From the NCBI RefSeq assembly GCF_004103735.1, contig NZ_CP035281.1:558001-622000 (forward strand): a DNA stretch of 64,000 bases, written 5' to 3'. The stretch is from Aminipila luticellarii. Its GTDB lineage: Bacteria > Bacillota > Clostridia > Peptostreptococcales > Anaerovoracaceae. Within the stretch, counting starts at the first letter, position 1; every line of letters starts with the position of its first letter. Both the position numbers and the translations under genes were made by a program. Shown here one piece after another: positions 7,854 to 17,467 of the stretch. Under the pieces are notes generated by a model. The model was not told where the DNA came from. It worked only from the letters and a program-made list of their open reading frames with translations, and did not search any database.

Positions 7854-10202
7854 ATGACTTTACAAGAATTAGAAATCGGGAAATCAGCTTCTATTTTATC
7901 AGTAGGGGGAGAAGGTGCCTTACGGCAGCATTTCCTTGATATGGGACTGATTCCCGGAGCAGAAGTTACCATGGTAAAGCTGGCGCCTATGGGCGATCCT
8001 ATGCAGTTAAAAATTCATGGATATGAATTGACTATTAGAATAGCAGATGCTAAAAAGATACAAATCAAACCGATTGATACCCCCGCTGAAGAAAAAGAAA
8101 TCAATCGGAATAAAAAACAGATTCCTCATCCGGGTCTGGGAGAAGGAGGGAAATACCATGTAAAGGCAAATGAGCATCCTTTAAAAGATGGAGAACAGCT
8201 GACCTTTGCACTTGCGGGAAATCAAAATTCAGGAAAAACGACTTTTTTTAACCGGCTGACCGGTGCGAACCAGCACGTTGGAAATTTTCCCGGAGTGACG
8301 GTAGATAGAAAAGATGGAGTGATAAAAGGGCATGAAAATACTCTGGTAACCGATCTACCGGGTATTTATTCCATGTCTCCTTACAGCAGCGAGGAAATTG
8401 TGACCAGAGAGTTTATATTACACGAAAAGCCCAAAGGCATTATAAACATAGTGGATGCATCCAATATTGAAAGAAATTTATATTTAACGTTGCAGCTGAT
8501 GGAACTGGAGGTTCCTATGGTCATAGCGCTGAATATGATGGATGAGGTTCGTGAAAATGGTGGTTCCATATTGATCAATGAAATGGAGCAGCTGCTTGGC
8601 GTTCCGGTGGTGCCCATTTCAGCAGCGAAGAATGAAGGAATTGATGAAACCATAGAACATGCGCTTCATGTGGCAAAATATCAGGAAAAGCCGGGAAGAA
8701 TGGATTTTTGCAGTACGGACGGAGAGGGAAGTGCCGTACACAGATGCATTCACAGCATTATGCATCTTATTGAAGATCACGCAAAAAAGGCAGGAATTCC
8801 CGAGCGGTTTGCAGCTACCAAATTAGCGGAAAGGGACAAGCTGGTTCTGGAGAAATTGAATCTGGATGACAATGAAAAAGACATACTGGAGCATATTATC
8901 CTTCAGATGGAAAAAGAGCGCGGGCTGGATTGTGCCGCAGCCATTGCAGACATGAGATTTAGCTTTATTCAGAAACTGTGTTCGGCAACCGTGATAAAGC
9001 CAAAGGAAAGCAAGGAGCATGCAAGGAGCCGAAAAATCGATCAAATCCTGACTGGAAAATACACAGCTATTCCGGCTTTTATAGCGATTATGGGTCTGGT
9101 CTTTTGGCTGACGTTTAATGTTATTGGTGCTTTTTTTGTTAATTTGCTTGATATGGGCATCACCTGGCTTACCAATATAACTGATACAGCTTTAGGTGCA
9201 TTGGATGTGAATCCCGCTCTTCATTCCTTGATTATTGACGGCGTTTTTAACGGTGTGGGAAGTGTACTGAGCTTTCTGCCTATTATTGTCACGCTGTTCT
9301 TTTTTCTGTCCATGTTGGAGGACAGCGGGTATATGGCACGAGTAGCTTTCGTTATGGACAAGCTCCTAAGAAAAATTGGCCTTTCAGGGCGGAGCATTGT
9401 CCCGATGCTAATTGGATTTGGCTGTACCGTACCCGGAGTCATGGCGAGCAGAACACTTTCCTCTGAGAGGGACAGAAAGATGACGATATTATTGACTCCT
9501 TTCATGAGCTGCTCGGCAAAGCTTCCTATTTATGTATTCTTTACGGCAGCATTTTTTCCCAAGCATGGGGCACTGGTTATGATTGCCCTGTATTTTACCG
9601 GGATTGCCATGGGAATTCTTGTGACTTTTTTATTGAAAGGAAGCGTTTTCAGAGGAGAAGCGGTGCCATTTGTCATGGAATTACCGAATTATCGTATGCC
9701 GGGAAGCAAAAATGTAGCACAGCTGTTATGGGAAAAAGCCAAGGATTTTATGCAGAGAGCTTTTACTATTATTTTTATAGCGACCATTGTTATCTGGGTC
9801 TTACAGACTTTTGATCTGCGGTTTGAAATTGTAACGAATTCTCAGGACAGTATACTTGCTTCCGCAGCAGGCATTATCGCTCCGATCTTTAAACCGTTAG
9901 GCTTCGGCGACTGGCGAATTTCCACGGCACTGATTACCGGCTTCATAGCGAAGGAAAGCGTTGTTTCTACTTTATCTGTGCTTATACCTTCCAAGACGAT
10001 ACTGTTCAGTTTGCTGACCCCATTAAACGCAGCAGGATTATTAGTGTTCTGCCTCCTGTATACGCCCTGTGTGGCCGCTGTCGCCTCCATCAAACGTGAA
10101 CTGGGGGGCAAATGGACCATGGTTGTTGTGATAGGACAGTGCGTCATTGCATGGTTGGCAGCATTCATTGTACATATGGTCGGATTGTTAATCGGACTAT
10201 GA
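7854..10202 (+). CDS. feoB: FeoA-FeoB fusion ferrous iron transporter
   Basis: 782 residues. Residues 1-75 are a FeoA (SH3-like) domain, LRQHFLDMGLIPGAEVTMV. A charged linker leads to the FeoB G domain with G1 GNQNSGKT at 122-129, the switch region NFPGVTVD, G3 DLPG and G4 NMMD, then the helical insertion and a C-terminal membrane part with Gate motifs (LIGFGCTVPGVMASRT, MSCSAKLPIYVFF, LVFCLLYTPCVAA). The protein imports Fe2+ across the cytoplasmic membrane under anaerobic conditions. FeoA and FeoB are usually separate genes. The two tandem repeats just upstream probably control it. No FeoC follows; an antiporter gene begins 16 bases after the stop. Confidence 0.95.
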   Translation: MTLQELEIGKSASILSVGGEGALRQHFLDMGLIPGAEVTMVKLAPMGDPMQLKIHGYELTIRIADAKKIQIKPIDTPAEEKEINRNKKQIPHPGLGEGGKYHVKANEHPLKDGEQLTFALAGNQNSGKTTFFNRLTGANQHVGNFPGVTVDRKDGVIKGHENTLVTDLPGIYSMSPYSSEEIVTREFILHEKPKGIINIVDASNIERNLYLTLQLMELEVPMVIALNMMDEVRENGGSILINEMEQLLGVPVVPISAAKNEGIDETIEHALHVAKYQEKPGRMDFCSTDGEGSAVHRCIHSIMHLIEDHAKKAGIPERFAATKLAERDKLVLEKLNLDDNEKDILEHIILQMEKERGLDCAAAIADMRFSFIQKLCSATVIKPKESKEHARSRKIDQILTGKYTAIPAFIAIMGLVFWLTFNVIGAFFVNLLDMGITWLTNITDTALGALDVNPALHSLIIDGVFNGVGSVLSFLPIIVTLFFFLSMLEDSGYMARVAFVMDKLLRKIGLSGRSIVPMLIGFGCTVPGVMASRTLSSERDRKMTILLTPFMSCSAKLPIYVFFTAAFFPKHGALVMIALYFTGIAMGILVTFLLKGSVFRGEAVPFVMELPNYRMPGSKNVAQLLWEKAKDFMQRAFTIIFIATIVIWVLQTFDLRFEIVTNSQDSILASAAGIIAPIFKPLGFGDWRISTALITGFIAKESVVSTLSVLIPSKTILFSLLTPLNAAGLLVFCLLYTPCVAAVASIKRELGGKWTMVVVIGQCVIAWLAAFIVHMVGLLIGL

Positions 10203-10218
10203 GAATGGAGGTGGTACC

Positions 10219-12249
10219 GTGGATTTATTAGCAATTATTTTACTTCTGATGCTTGCTCTTTTGATATCTAATGTAATCGGACATTATGTTCCGTTTATCC
10301 CCATGGCATTGACTCAAATTATATTTGGGGTCATTATAGCACTTATTATAGGGGACTATACGTTCGAAATCGGAGCAGAATGGTTCTTGCTTTTGTTTGT
10401 AGCACCGCTTTTGTATAATGATGGACGGCATTTCTCAAGAGAAGAACTGTGGGGAATGAAGGCTCAAATATTTGGCAATGCTTTTGTTCTTGTTATACTG
10501 ACTACCGTCATTTGCGGCTATGTCATTAATCAGCTTATACCCAGTGTTCCCATTGCTGCGGCTTTGGCGCTGGCGGCAATTCTGTCTCCCACAGATCCTG
10601 TGGCTGTCAATGGCATTGCTAAAAGAATAAATGTGCCTGAAAAAGTGATGGTTCTTGTAAGGGGAGAGTCGCTGATCAATGATGCGTCCGGCCTTATTGC
10701 ATTTAAATATGCCATCGCAGCGGCTGTTACCGGATATTTCTCCCTAAAGGAAGCTGCTTTGGATTTTTCTTATACCTTTCTGATTGCAGTAATTTCCGGG
10801 GTTCTCTTCGGGCTGGTCATAACGTTCACTCGCTTTAACCTGCGTAAAAATGGAATAAATGATCCGGTGTTCCATTCGCTGCTTCAAATCCTGACTCCAT
10901 TTGGCATCTATATCGTTACAGAGGATCTGTTGCATGCTTCTGGAATTATTGCTGTGGTGGCGGCCGGAATCATTTATTCCATTGTCAGGGAGCACACCGA
11001 GACGTATATGGCGGAAGAACAGCTGCTCACAGAAAACACATGGTCGATTATTTTATTTGTTTTAAATGGATTTGTTTTCTTATTATTGGGAATGAATATT
11101 CCATCGGCTATGTTTGAAACGATTTCCAATCCGGATATGGGCAACTGGCTGGTCTTTGGGTATGTAGCCGTTATCGGATTTGTCATTCTTGCTATTCGTT
11201 TCGTCTGGTCCCTGGTGAGCAAGGCATATAGTTATTATGTGGGGAAAAGAAAGGATGCGGAAAAGCCTGAAATAAAGACAGCTCTGATTACGACCTTAGC
11301 CGGTGTACGCGGTGCGGTGACGATGGCCGGCGTTCTGACGGTGCCGGCTGTTTTAGAAAATGGAGAAATATTTCCGGCACGTTCGCTGATTATTTTTATT
11401 GCAGCGGGAGTGATTCTGCTGCTGCTGATTCTTGCTACGGTGCTTCTACCTTTGCTCTGCAAGGAAAACCCGGAAAGCAATGCACAAGAGGGTACAGACC
11501 TGACCTGGGCTAAAAACAAGCTTTTGCTGTCGGCAATTAAAAAGATTAAAGAGGAAACAACTGTAGAAAATGAGTCTGCGGCGTTACAACTGATAGATGA
11601 ATATACCGTCAGCTTTCAGAAGAATCTTTACGGACATAAATCAGATGAAGAGCACGCGGAACGCTATAACCGCAAGATCAATGAGATCCGTTTGCTGGCT
11701 CTAAATATGCAGAGAAAATATATCAGCGAGCTTTTGGAAAAGGATGAGATAGACAGTACTGTTTTTGCCTTTCTGACCAAGTTCCTTGATTATAGAGAAG
11801 AAAATGTAGACTATAATTTCCGATCGGGCGCTGTGTTTTTCTTAAAACGTGTGATGCGGGGGTTCAGCCGTTTAAGCGGAAAACGATATAAGAAGTCAGG
11901 TGTGGAATTAGAACATCTGCATTTTATAAGAGATGTTCAGATCAAAGCCATGGAAGCTGCTGTGGAAGGCCTGGAAAAGTACGCTAAAACACAAGAGCAG
12001 CCCGAATATATTTATGCTGTGGTTTTTGATTATGAAAAAATGCTCCAGAGGGTGAAACGTACAAACGACCGGGATGATGACAGAATGGAAGAGCAAAAGG
12101 AAGAACTGCGGTTTAAGGTATTGGATGCTGAACGTTCTGAAATACGCAGGCTGTATGAAGCTGGTGAAATAAATGGCGAGCAGGAAAAAGAACTGAGAAG
12201 ATTTACAAACTATATTGAGAGCATCATTTTGTATGAACATAATGAATAA
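10219..12249 (+). CDS. Na+(K+)/H+ antiporter, CPA1 (NhaP-like) family
   Basis: 676 residues: about twelve membrane segments to residue 415, then a roughly 260-residue charged, helical cytoplasmic tail. The ion-binding ND pair of CPA1 antiporters is N154-D155 in GESLINDASGL, with the preceding LSPTDPVAV block and a later TLAGVRGAVTMAG block. The start is GTG at 10219 preceded by GGAGG at 10207-10211. The gene follows feoAB by 16 bases and is probably cotranscribed. The long tail is a likely regulatory domain; ion choice cannot be read from sequence. Confidence 0.92.
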   Translation: MDLLAIILLLMLALLISNVIGHYVPFIPMALTQIIFGVIIALIIGDYTFEIGAEWFLLLFVAPLLYNDGRHFSREELWGMKAQIFGNAFVLVILTTVICGYVINQLIPSVPIAAALALAAILSPTDPVAVNGIAKRINVPEKVMVLVRGESLINDASGLIAFKYAIAAAVTGYFSLKEAALDFSYTFLIAVISGVLFGLVITFTRFNLRKNGINDPVFHSLLQILTPFGIYIVTEDLLHASGIIAVVAAGIIYSIVREHTETYMAEEQLLTENTWSIILFVLNGFVFLLLGMNIPSAMFETISNPDMGNWLVFGYVAVIGFVILAIRFVWSLVSKAYSYYVGKRKDAEKPEIKTALITTLAGVRGAVTMAGVLTVPAVLENGEIFPARSLIIFIAAGVILLLLILATVLLPLLCKENPESNAQEGTDLTWAKNKLLLSAIKKIKEETTVENESAALQLIDEYTVSFQKNLYGHKSDEEHAERYNRKINEIRLLALNMQRKYISELLEKDEIDSTVFAFLTKFLDYREENVDYNFRSGAVFFLKRVMRGFSRLSGKRYKKSGVELEHLHFIRDVQIKAMEAAVEGLEKYAKTQEQPEYIYAVVFDYEKMLQRVKRTNDRDDDRMEEQKEELRFKVLDAERSEIRRLYEAGEINGEQEKELRRFTNYIESIILYEHNE

Positions 12250-12262
12250 CAGGAGGACTGCA

Positions 12263-12874
12263 ATGAAAAAACTGGACAGGGAATTCTATGACCGGGATTC
12301 CGTTTTAGTTGCTAAAGAGCTTTTGGGGAAGATACTTGTACACGAAACAAACGGTCAAAGAATTTCAGCCAAGATTGTGGAAACAGAAGCTTATATGGGC
12401 GTTGAAGATAAGGCTGCCCATTCCTATGGCGGTAAGAGGACGCCCAGGGTAGAAGTGATGTATGGAAGCTCCGGATTTTCTTATATATTTATGATTTATG
12501 GAATGCACTGTTGTTTCAATATAGTAACGAATGAAAAAGAAAAGCCTCAGGCCGTGTTAATAAGAGCCGCTGAGCCACTGGAAGGAGTGGAATGGATGGC
12601 GCAGAAGAGATTTAAAAAGCCATATGAGCAGTTAACAAAGCTTCAGCGGCGAGGTCTCACCAACGGACCGGGAAAACTATGCTGTGCATTGTCATTGGAC
12701 CGGAGCTTTAACGGTATGGATTTATGCGGTGATGAAGTATATGTAGAGGACGGAAAAACCAGAAACTCAAATATAGTGACCACAAAACGTGTAAATATTG
12801 ACTATGCTGAAGAAGCGAGAGATTATCCCTGGAGATTTTATATAAAAGACAATGAATATGTATCTGTCAAGTAA
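12263..12874 (+). CDS. 3-methyladenine DNA glycosylase (AAG/Mpg family)
   Basis: 203 residues, normal size. Residues equivalent to the human AAG catalytic set are in place: E42 and Y44 in VETEAYMG, H53 in KAAHSYGG, and the intercalating Tyr as Y79 in FMIYGM; the late LTNGPGKLC block is also conserved. It removes alkylated purines from DNA in the cytoplasm. AGGAGG at 12251-12256 selects the ATG at 12263; the frame is open further upstream into the antiporter gene but without a ribosome binding site. It ends the feoAB-antiporter transcript, with a terminator at 12954. Confidence 0.95.
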   Translation: MKKLDREFYDRDSVLVAKELLGKILVHETNGQRISAKIVETEAYMGVEDKAAHSYGGKRTPRVEVMYGSSGFSYIFMIYGMHCCFNIVTNEKEKPQAVLIRAAEPLEGVEWMAQKRFKKPYEQLTKLQRRGLTNGPGKLCCALSLDRSFNGMDLCGDEVYVEDGKTRNSNIVTTKRVNIDYAEEARDYPWRFYIKDNEYVSVK

Positions 12875-12953
12875 ATACCCTTGATTCTTTCAATATTTCA
12901 ATCCTGCATCGAGAACAGAAAGGGTATGTATAAATTCTATAACAAATAAAAAC

Positions 12954-12995
12954 ACTGAAAAAGCCGATTTATTGGAAATAAGTCGGCTTTTTCAG
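12954..12995. terminator. Bidirectional terminator
   Basis: CTGAAAAAGCCGATTTATT pairs with AATAAGTCGGCTTTTTCAG through a G-U pair around a short loop. It separates the glycosylase gene (+) from the convergent SDR gene (-). Confidence 0.9.
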
Positions 12996-13046
12996 CATGC
13001 TGCACGAATTATTAATGCTATGAATGGAAGGGTCCTATTTTAAAGC

Positions 13047-13946
13047 TTATGATTGCATAGACTGGCCGCCATCCACGTGAAGAACTTGCCCCGTCACGTA
13101 GGAGGAGTCATCACAGGCAAGGTATACATAGGTCGGCGCAAGCTCTACAGGCTGCCCGGCTCTTTTCATTGGGTTATCTGAACCGAAGGTTTCAATGTAC
13201 TCGGCAGAACGGCTGGCCGGCTGCAGAGGCGTCCAGATAGGCCCGGGAGCTACGGCATTGACTCGAATCCCTTTTGAGACCAGAGAACGCGCCATGGCTC
13301 GGGTAAAGCTGACAATGGCTCCTTTTGTACTGGAGTAGTCGATCAGATCATCATATCCGATATAAGCGGTAACGGAAGCGGTATTGATGATGGCACTGCC
13401 GCAGGTTAAATGAGGCAGTGCCAGCTTCGTCATCAGAAACATTCCGAAGAAGTTGATTCTAAAGGTGGTTTCCATCTGCTCCATGGAAATGTCCTCAATA
13501 CTGTCTTGCGGGAACTGTACACCGGCATTGTTTACCAGCACATCCAGGCGCCCCAATTCTGAAACACAATCGGAGACCGTCTTTCTGCAAAAATCTTCAT
13601 CTCGTATATCTCCCGCAAATAAAAGGCACTTTCTGCCGTGGGATTCAATGTATGATTTAGTTATTCGCGCATCTTCATGCTCATTATAATAAACAATACA
13701 GACATCTGCTCCTTCTTTTGCAAAAGCTACAGAAGCAGCTCTTCCGATACCGCTGTCTCCGCCGGTTATCAATGCTACCTTACCTTTTAATTTTCCGGTT
13801 CCAATGTAGGCCGGATCGTTAAAGACGGGCTTTGGCACCATCAGCGTTTCCAGACCGGGTTGTACCGGCTGATGCTGAGGCGGAAATTGAATGGGTACCT
13901 GATTACATTCTTCTTTATATCCTAAATAGGGATAAAATGGATTCAT
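13047..13946 (-). CDS. Short-chain dehydrogenase (YghA/general-stress-protein-39 type)
   Basis: 299 residues. A Pro-rich N-terminal arm of about 50 residues (IQFPPQHQPVQPG) precedes a classical SDR domain. The cofactor motif is TGGDSGIGR, then NNAG, and the catalytic Ser with YSSTK (Tyr-x3-Lys). The family's long N-arm form includes E. coli YghA and Bacillus general stress protein 39, NAD(P)-dependent oxidoreductases of uncertain substrate. The start is supported by AGAGGTGAT upstream on the minus strand. It is divergent from ku with 163 bases between, so a shared control region is possible. Confidence 0.9.
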   Translation of the reverse strand: MNPFYPYLGYKEECNQVPIQFPPQHQPVQPGLETLMVPKPVFNDPAYIGTGKLKGKVALITGGDSGIGRAASVAFAKEGADVCIVYYNEHEDARITKSYIESHGRKCLLFAGDIRDEDFCRKTVSDCVSELGRLDVLVNNAGVQFPQDSIEDISMEQMETTFRINFFGMFLMTKLALPHLTCGSAIINTASVTAYIGYDDLIDYSSTKGAIVSFTRAMARSLVSKGIRVNAVAPGPIWTPLQPASRSAEYIETFGSDNPMKRAGQPVELAPTYVYLACDDSSYVTGQVLHVDGGQSMQS

Positions 13947-13985
13947 TTTTGATCACCTCTAAAATCATAATAATATAATATATAT

Positions 13986-14014
13986 TTGACACGGAGGGAT
14001 TAGAACATTATTTC
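13986..14014 (+). promoter_or_regulatory. Candidate sigma-A promoter of ku-ligD
   Basis: TTGACA at 13986-13991, 17-base spacer, TATTTC at 14009-14014. The -35 is perfect, the -10 weak. Confidence 0.5.
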
Positions 14015-14109
14015 TTGGAAGCCCTGCTCCGACGCGGTAAAGGCAGGTGATGTCCATGTGAATACTTACCATGCAGTTGGAAACAATACCTTCAGGAGGT
14101 GTTTCTACT

Positions 14110-14883
14110 ATGATATCACGTAAATCAGTAATAACTTTCGGCATGGTTGCCATTCCCATTGCCATGCATACCACCACACAGGATCATGATATTCATTTCA
14201 ACCAGCTGCACAAGGAGGATAACAGCCGCATTCGTTATAAGAAGACTTGTGCGCACTGCGGTAAGGAAATCACTGCGGGAGACATTGTAAAAGGTTTTGA
14301 GTATGACAAGGACAAGTATGTAGTGGTCACAGATGAAGAGATTGAAAAGGTTAAGACAGAAAAAGAGAAATCCATTCAGATTCTTCACTTTGCCCAGTTG
14401 AATCAGATTTCTCCGGTGTATTATGAAAAAACGTATCAAGCCGTACCGGAGACAGGAGGGGAAAAGGCTTTTGAACTTCTCCGTTCTGCATTGATGACCG
14501 AACAGAAAATTGCCATAGGAAAAACGGTCATGGGAACCAAGGATACCCTGATGGCCATTATACCTCGGGAGGATGGTATTCTCATTTCGACCATGTTTTA
14601 TGCCGACGACATTAAGGAGCTTCAAAAACAGTACGTAAAGCCGGAGGTTTCTGATCAGGAATTGAATATGGCGAAGGTACTGATCGATTCCATGGATACC
14701 CCTTTTGACCCTTCAAAATATAAGGATGAATATCAGGAAAGGCTTCGCGCGCTCATTGAGACCAAAATATCCGGAAAAGAGATCGTTGCCGCAGAACCGG
14801 ATCGTGCCGGCAAGGTTATTGATCTGATGGATGCCTTGAAAGCCAGTGTGGAGAAAGCTAAGAAAGACAAGGAAATGGCGTGA
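14110..14883 (+). CDS. ku: Ku protein, non-homologous end joining
   Basis: 257 residues, the normal size of bacterial Ku, a homodimeric ring that threads onto double-strand breaks and recruits LigD. Seen: the N-terminal FGMVAIPIAMHTTTQDHDIHFNQLH strand region, the CAHCGKEI zinc-knuckle-like pair, VVVTDEEIE, and the C-terminal KVLIDSMDTPFDPSKYKDEYQERL block. The start at 14110 follows AGGAGG at 14094-14099; an ATG at 14071 lies upstream of that site. ligD begins 4 bases after the stop, so the pair is one unit. Confidence 0.97.
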   Translation: MISRKSVITFGMVAIPIAMHTTTQDHDIHFNQLHKEDNSRIRYKKTCAHCGKEITAGDIVKGFEYDKDKYVVVTDEEIEKVKTEKEKSIQILHFAQLNQISPVYYEKTYQAVPETGGEKAFELLRSALMTEQKIAIGKTVMGTKDTLMAIIPREDGILISTMFYADDIKELQKQYVKPEVSDQELNMAKVLIDSMDTPFDPSKYKDEYQERLRALIETKISGKEIVAAEPDRAGKVIDLMDALKASVEKAKKDKEMA

Positions 14884-14887
14884 TCTT

Positions 14888-17329
14888 ATGGAGAAAAAGC
14901 TAAGCGAATATAACCAGAAAAGAGACTTCGGAAAAACCTTTGAACCAGAAGGAAAAATAGAAGATTCCGAAGAACAGCTGAAATTTGCGGTACAGCATCA
15001 CAGAGCACGGCGGGATCACTATGATTTGAGACTAGAGTGGATGGGGGTTCTTTTGAGCTGGGCGGTGCCCAAGGGACCCACTTATAACACGAAGGAAAAG
15101 CGGCTCGCCGTTCGGGTGGAGGAACATCCGCTGGAATACAGGAATTTTGAGGGGACTATTCCCAAGGGGCAATACGGCGGCGGTACGGTCATGCTTTGGG
15201 ACGAAGGATTTTGGGAGCCTTACGGAAATGTATCGGAAGGACTCCTCAAAGGTGAGATGAAGTTTGTGTTGAAGGGAAGACGCTTGAAAGGAAAGTGGGC
15301 CTTGATCCGCTGGAAAGCAAGATCCGATGAGAAATCGGAAAACTGGCTTCTACTGAAAGAAAAAGATGAGTACGCCAATACGGAGGATGCCATATCAGAA
15401 TGGACTACCAGTATCAGAACCGGGCGCACCATGGAAGAAATCCAAAGAGGGGAAGATGAAAAAATAAAGAGAAATCCCTTTAGTAAGGCGGATGTGCAGC
15501 TTGCCAAATTAGTGCAAAAGGTACCCGGCGGGGAAGAGTGGCTCTATGAATTAAAATATGATGGGTATAGAATCCTTGCATTTGTGGAGGGCAACAGTGC
15601 AAGGCTGCTTACAAGAAACGGCAAGGATTATATAGGGCGGTTTCCTGATATCGCGGCATCCCTTATCGATCTTTCCGCGGGAAGAGCGGTGGTGCTGGAC
15701 GGAGAAATGGTCATCACAGATTTATCAGGCAAGACAGATTTTCAAGCCTTACAGAACTATATGAAAAATCCCAGAACTAAAAATTTGACCTATATCGTTT
15801 TTGATATTCTCGCATTGGACGGTAAAGACCTGCGGAAAGAACCTTTAATCTACAGGAAACAAACCCTTGAAACTTTCATGAAGGACGCTCCTAAAAACCT
15901 CTACTACAGCCGTTATGTCAGAGGACATGGAAAAGAAAGCTTTGATGCGGCTTGCCAGACTCATATGGAAGGAGTTGTAGGGAAAAAAGCAGACGCCATT
16001 TATAGTGGGACGAGAAACGGGGATTGGATCAAGCTCAAATGCGATAAAAGGCAGGAATTCGTCATAGGAGGATATACAATTTCCGATAAAAGAGTAAACG
16101 GAATAAGTTCTCTGCTCCTCGGTGTGTATGAAGGAAAAGAATTGATATATGCGGGGCGTGCAGGCACAGGCATCGGTGAGGCAGACAGGAAGATGTTAGA
16201 GGAAAAATTTCAAGGATTACAGCGGACAGAAGCTCCCTTCAAGCTTGCACCGGAACCCAGAGCAAAGGAAAAGATCATATGGCTTGAACCGTTGTTGGCA
16301 GCAGAAATAAAATTTGCTGAATGGACCGAAGAAGACCTGTTAAGGCAGGCAAGCTTTAAGGGAATACGGACAGATAAGGATCCGAAGGAGATTAAAAGGG
16401 AAAAGGCGAGCGAAGAGATAATGCTTCAATCGCCTGCCGCAGAGGGGGAAATTTCAATGGAAACCAATCAAGACAGTATGATTATTGAGGGAATAAAGAT
16501 CAGCAGTCCGGACAAGGTGCTGTTTAACGATCCCGTCATCACAAAAGCAGAGGTGATTCAGTATTATGCAAAGATTTCCGAGCGCATGATGCCGTATGTA
16601 CATCGCAGAGTCCTCAGTATTGTACGCTGCCCCAAAGGAATATCTCAGGCGTGCTTTTTTAAAAAACATCCGGGAGCAGGAAGCAAAGGGGTCATCACCA
16701 TACCTATTACGAACAGCGACGGAGAAACAGAGGACTATTTTTATATAGAGGATACGGCCGGATTAATATCGGAAGTACAGATGGGGACACTGGAGTTTCA
16801 TACTTGGGGAAGCCGCATTGATGAGCTTGAAAAACCGGACATGATGGTGTTTGACCTGGATCCGGATGAAGGAATGGAACTGAGCCGGATACGTCAGGGC
16901 GTACGGGATATGAGGAATATTCTCAGTGAGCTTTCTTTAAATTCCTATCTTAAGACCAGCGGCGGGAAAGGGTATCATGTGGTTGTTCCTTTAAAGCCGG
17001 TGGCAGATTGGGATACATTTCATGATTTTGCAAAGGGAGTTGCTCAGGTTATGGAGCAAAAGTGGCCGGACCGTTACACCAGCAACGTCAGAAAAGCGAA
17101 GCGCTCCGGCAAGATTTTTATCGACTGGATCCGCAATGGCAGAGGTGCTACAAGCGTTGCACCTTATTCCATAAGAGCCAGAAAAGGAGCCGGCGTGTCC
17201 ATGCCTATTGCATGGGACGAACTGGATACGGTGGCTCCGGATGGCATCCATATGCCGGAAGCTCTTTCAAGGATGAGCAGCCTGGATCCATGGGAAGATT
17301 TTTTCCGCAACGATCAAAGACTTAAATAG
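14888..17329 (+). CDS. ligD: Multifunctional DNA ligase LigD (PE-LIG-POL)
   Basis: 813 residues with all three LigD domains in the order phosphoesterase, ligase, polymerase, as in Pseudomonas aeruginosa LigD and unlike the mycobacterial POL-PE-LIG order. The PE domain (about 10-180) has HHRARRDHYDLRLE and GTIPKGQYGGG. The ATP-dependent ligase (about 200-500) has catalytic K223 in ELKYDGYR. The primase-like polymerase (about 540-810) has D656 and D658 in FDLDPD. With Ku it trims, fills and seals double-strand breaks. The start is four bases after ku; AAGGA at 14869-14873 is a distant ribosome binding site, which suggests translational coupling. Confidence 0.97.
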   Translation: MEKKLSEYNQKRDFGKTFEPEGKIEDSEEQLKFAVQHHRARRDHYDLRLEWMGVLLSWAVPKGPTYNTKEKRLAVRVEEHPLEYRNFEGTIPKGQYGGGTVMLWDEGFWEPYGNVSEGLLKGEMKFVLKGRRLKGKWALIRWKARSDEKSENWLLLKEKDEYANTEDAISEWTTSIRTGRTMEEIQRGEDEKIKRNPFSKADVQLAKLVQKVPGGEEWLYELKYDGYRILAFVEGNSARLLTRNGKDYIGRFPDIAASLIDLSAGRAVVLDGEMVITDLSGKTDFQALQNYMKNPRTKNLTYIVFDILALDGKDLRKEPLIYRKQTLETFMKDAPKNLYYSRYVRGHGKESFDAACQTHMEGVVGKKADAIYSGTRNGDWIKLKCDKRQEFVIGGYTISDKRVNGISSLLLGVYEGKELIYAGRAGTGIGEADRKMLEEKFQGLQRTEAPFKLAPEPRAKEKIIWLEPLLAAEIKFAEWTEEDLLRQASFKGIRTDKDPKEIKREKASEEIMLQSPAAEGEISMETNQDSMIIEGIKISSPDKVLFNDPVITKAEVIQYYAKISERMMPYVHRRVLSIVRCPKGISQACFFKKHPGAGSKGVITIPITNSDGETEDYFYIEDTAGLISEVQMGTLEFHTWGSRIDELEKPDMMVFDLDPDEGMELSRIRQGVRDMRNILSELSLNSYLKTSGGKGYHVVVPLKPVADWDTFHDFAKGVAQVMEQKWPDRYTSNVRKAKRSGKIFIDWIRNGRGATSVAPYSIRARKGAGVSMPIAWDELDTVAPDGIHMPEALSRMSSLDPWEDFFRNDQRLK

Positions 17330-17367
17330 CTGGCTGAAAAGTAATAATGTTTTTAATATCAATACAA

Positions 17368-17396
17368 TTGACATTATTCTGATAAAAATGTAAAAT
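17368..17396 (+). promoter_or_regulatory. Sigma-A promoter of the SDR gene
   Basis: TTGACA at 17368-17373, 17-base spacer, TAAAAT at 17391-17396, about 70 bases before the start codon. There is no clear terminator between ligD and this promoter. Confidence 0.65.
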
Positions 17397-17467
17397 GATG
17401 ACGACAGAAGGTAAATGCCAGTCAAGTAATACGAATTCCTGTATAATAAATATGAGGAGGGATCTTT

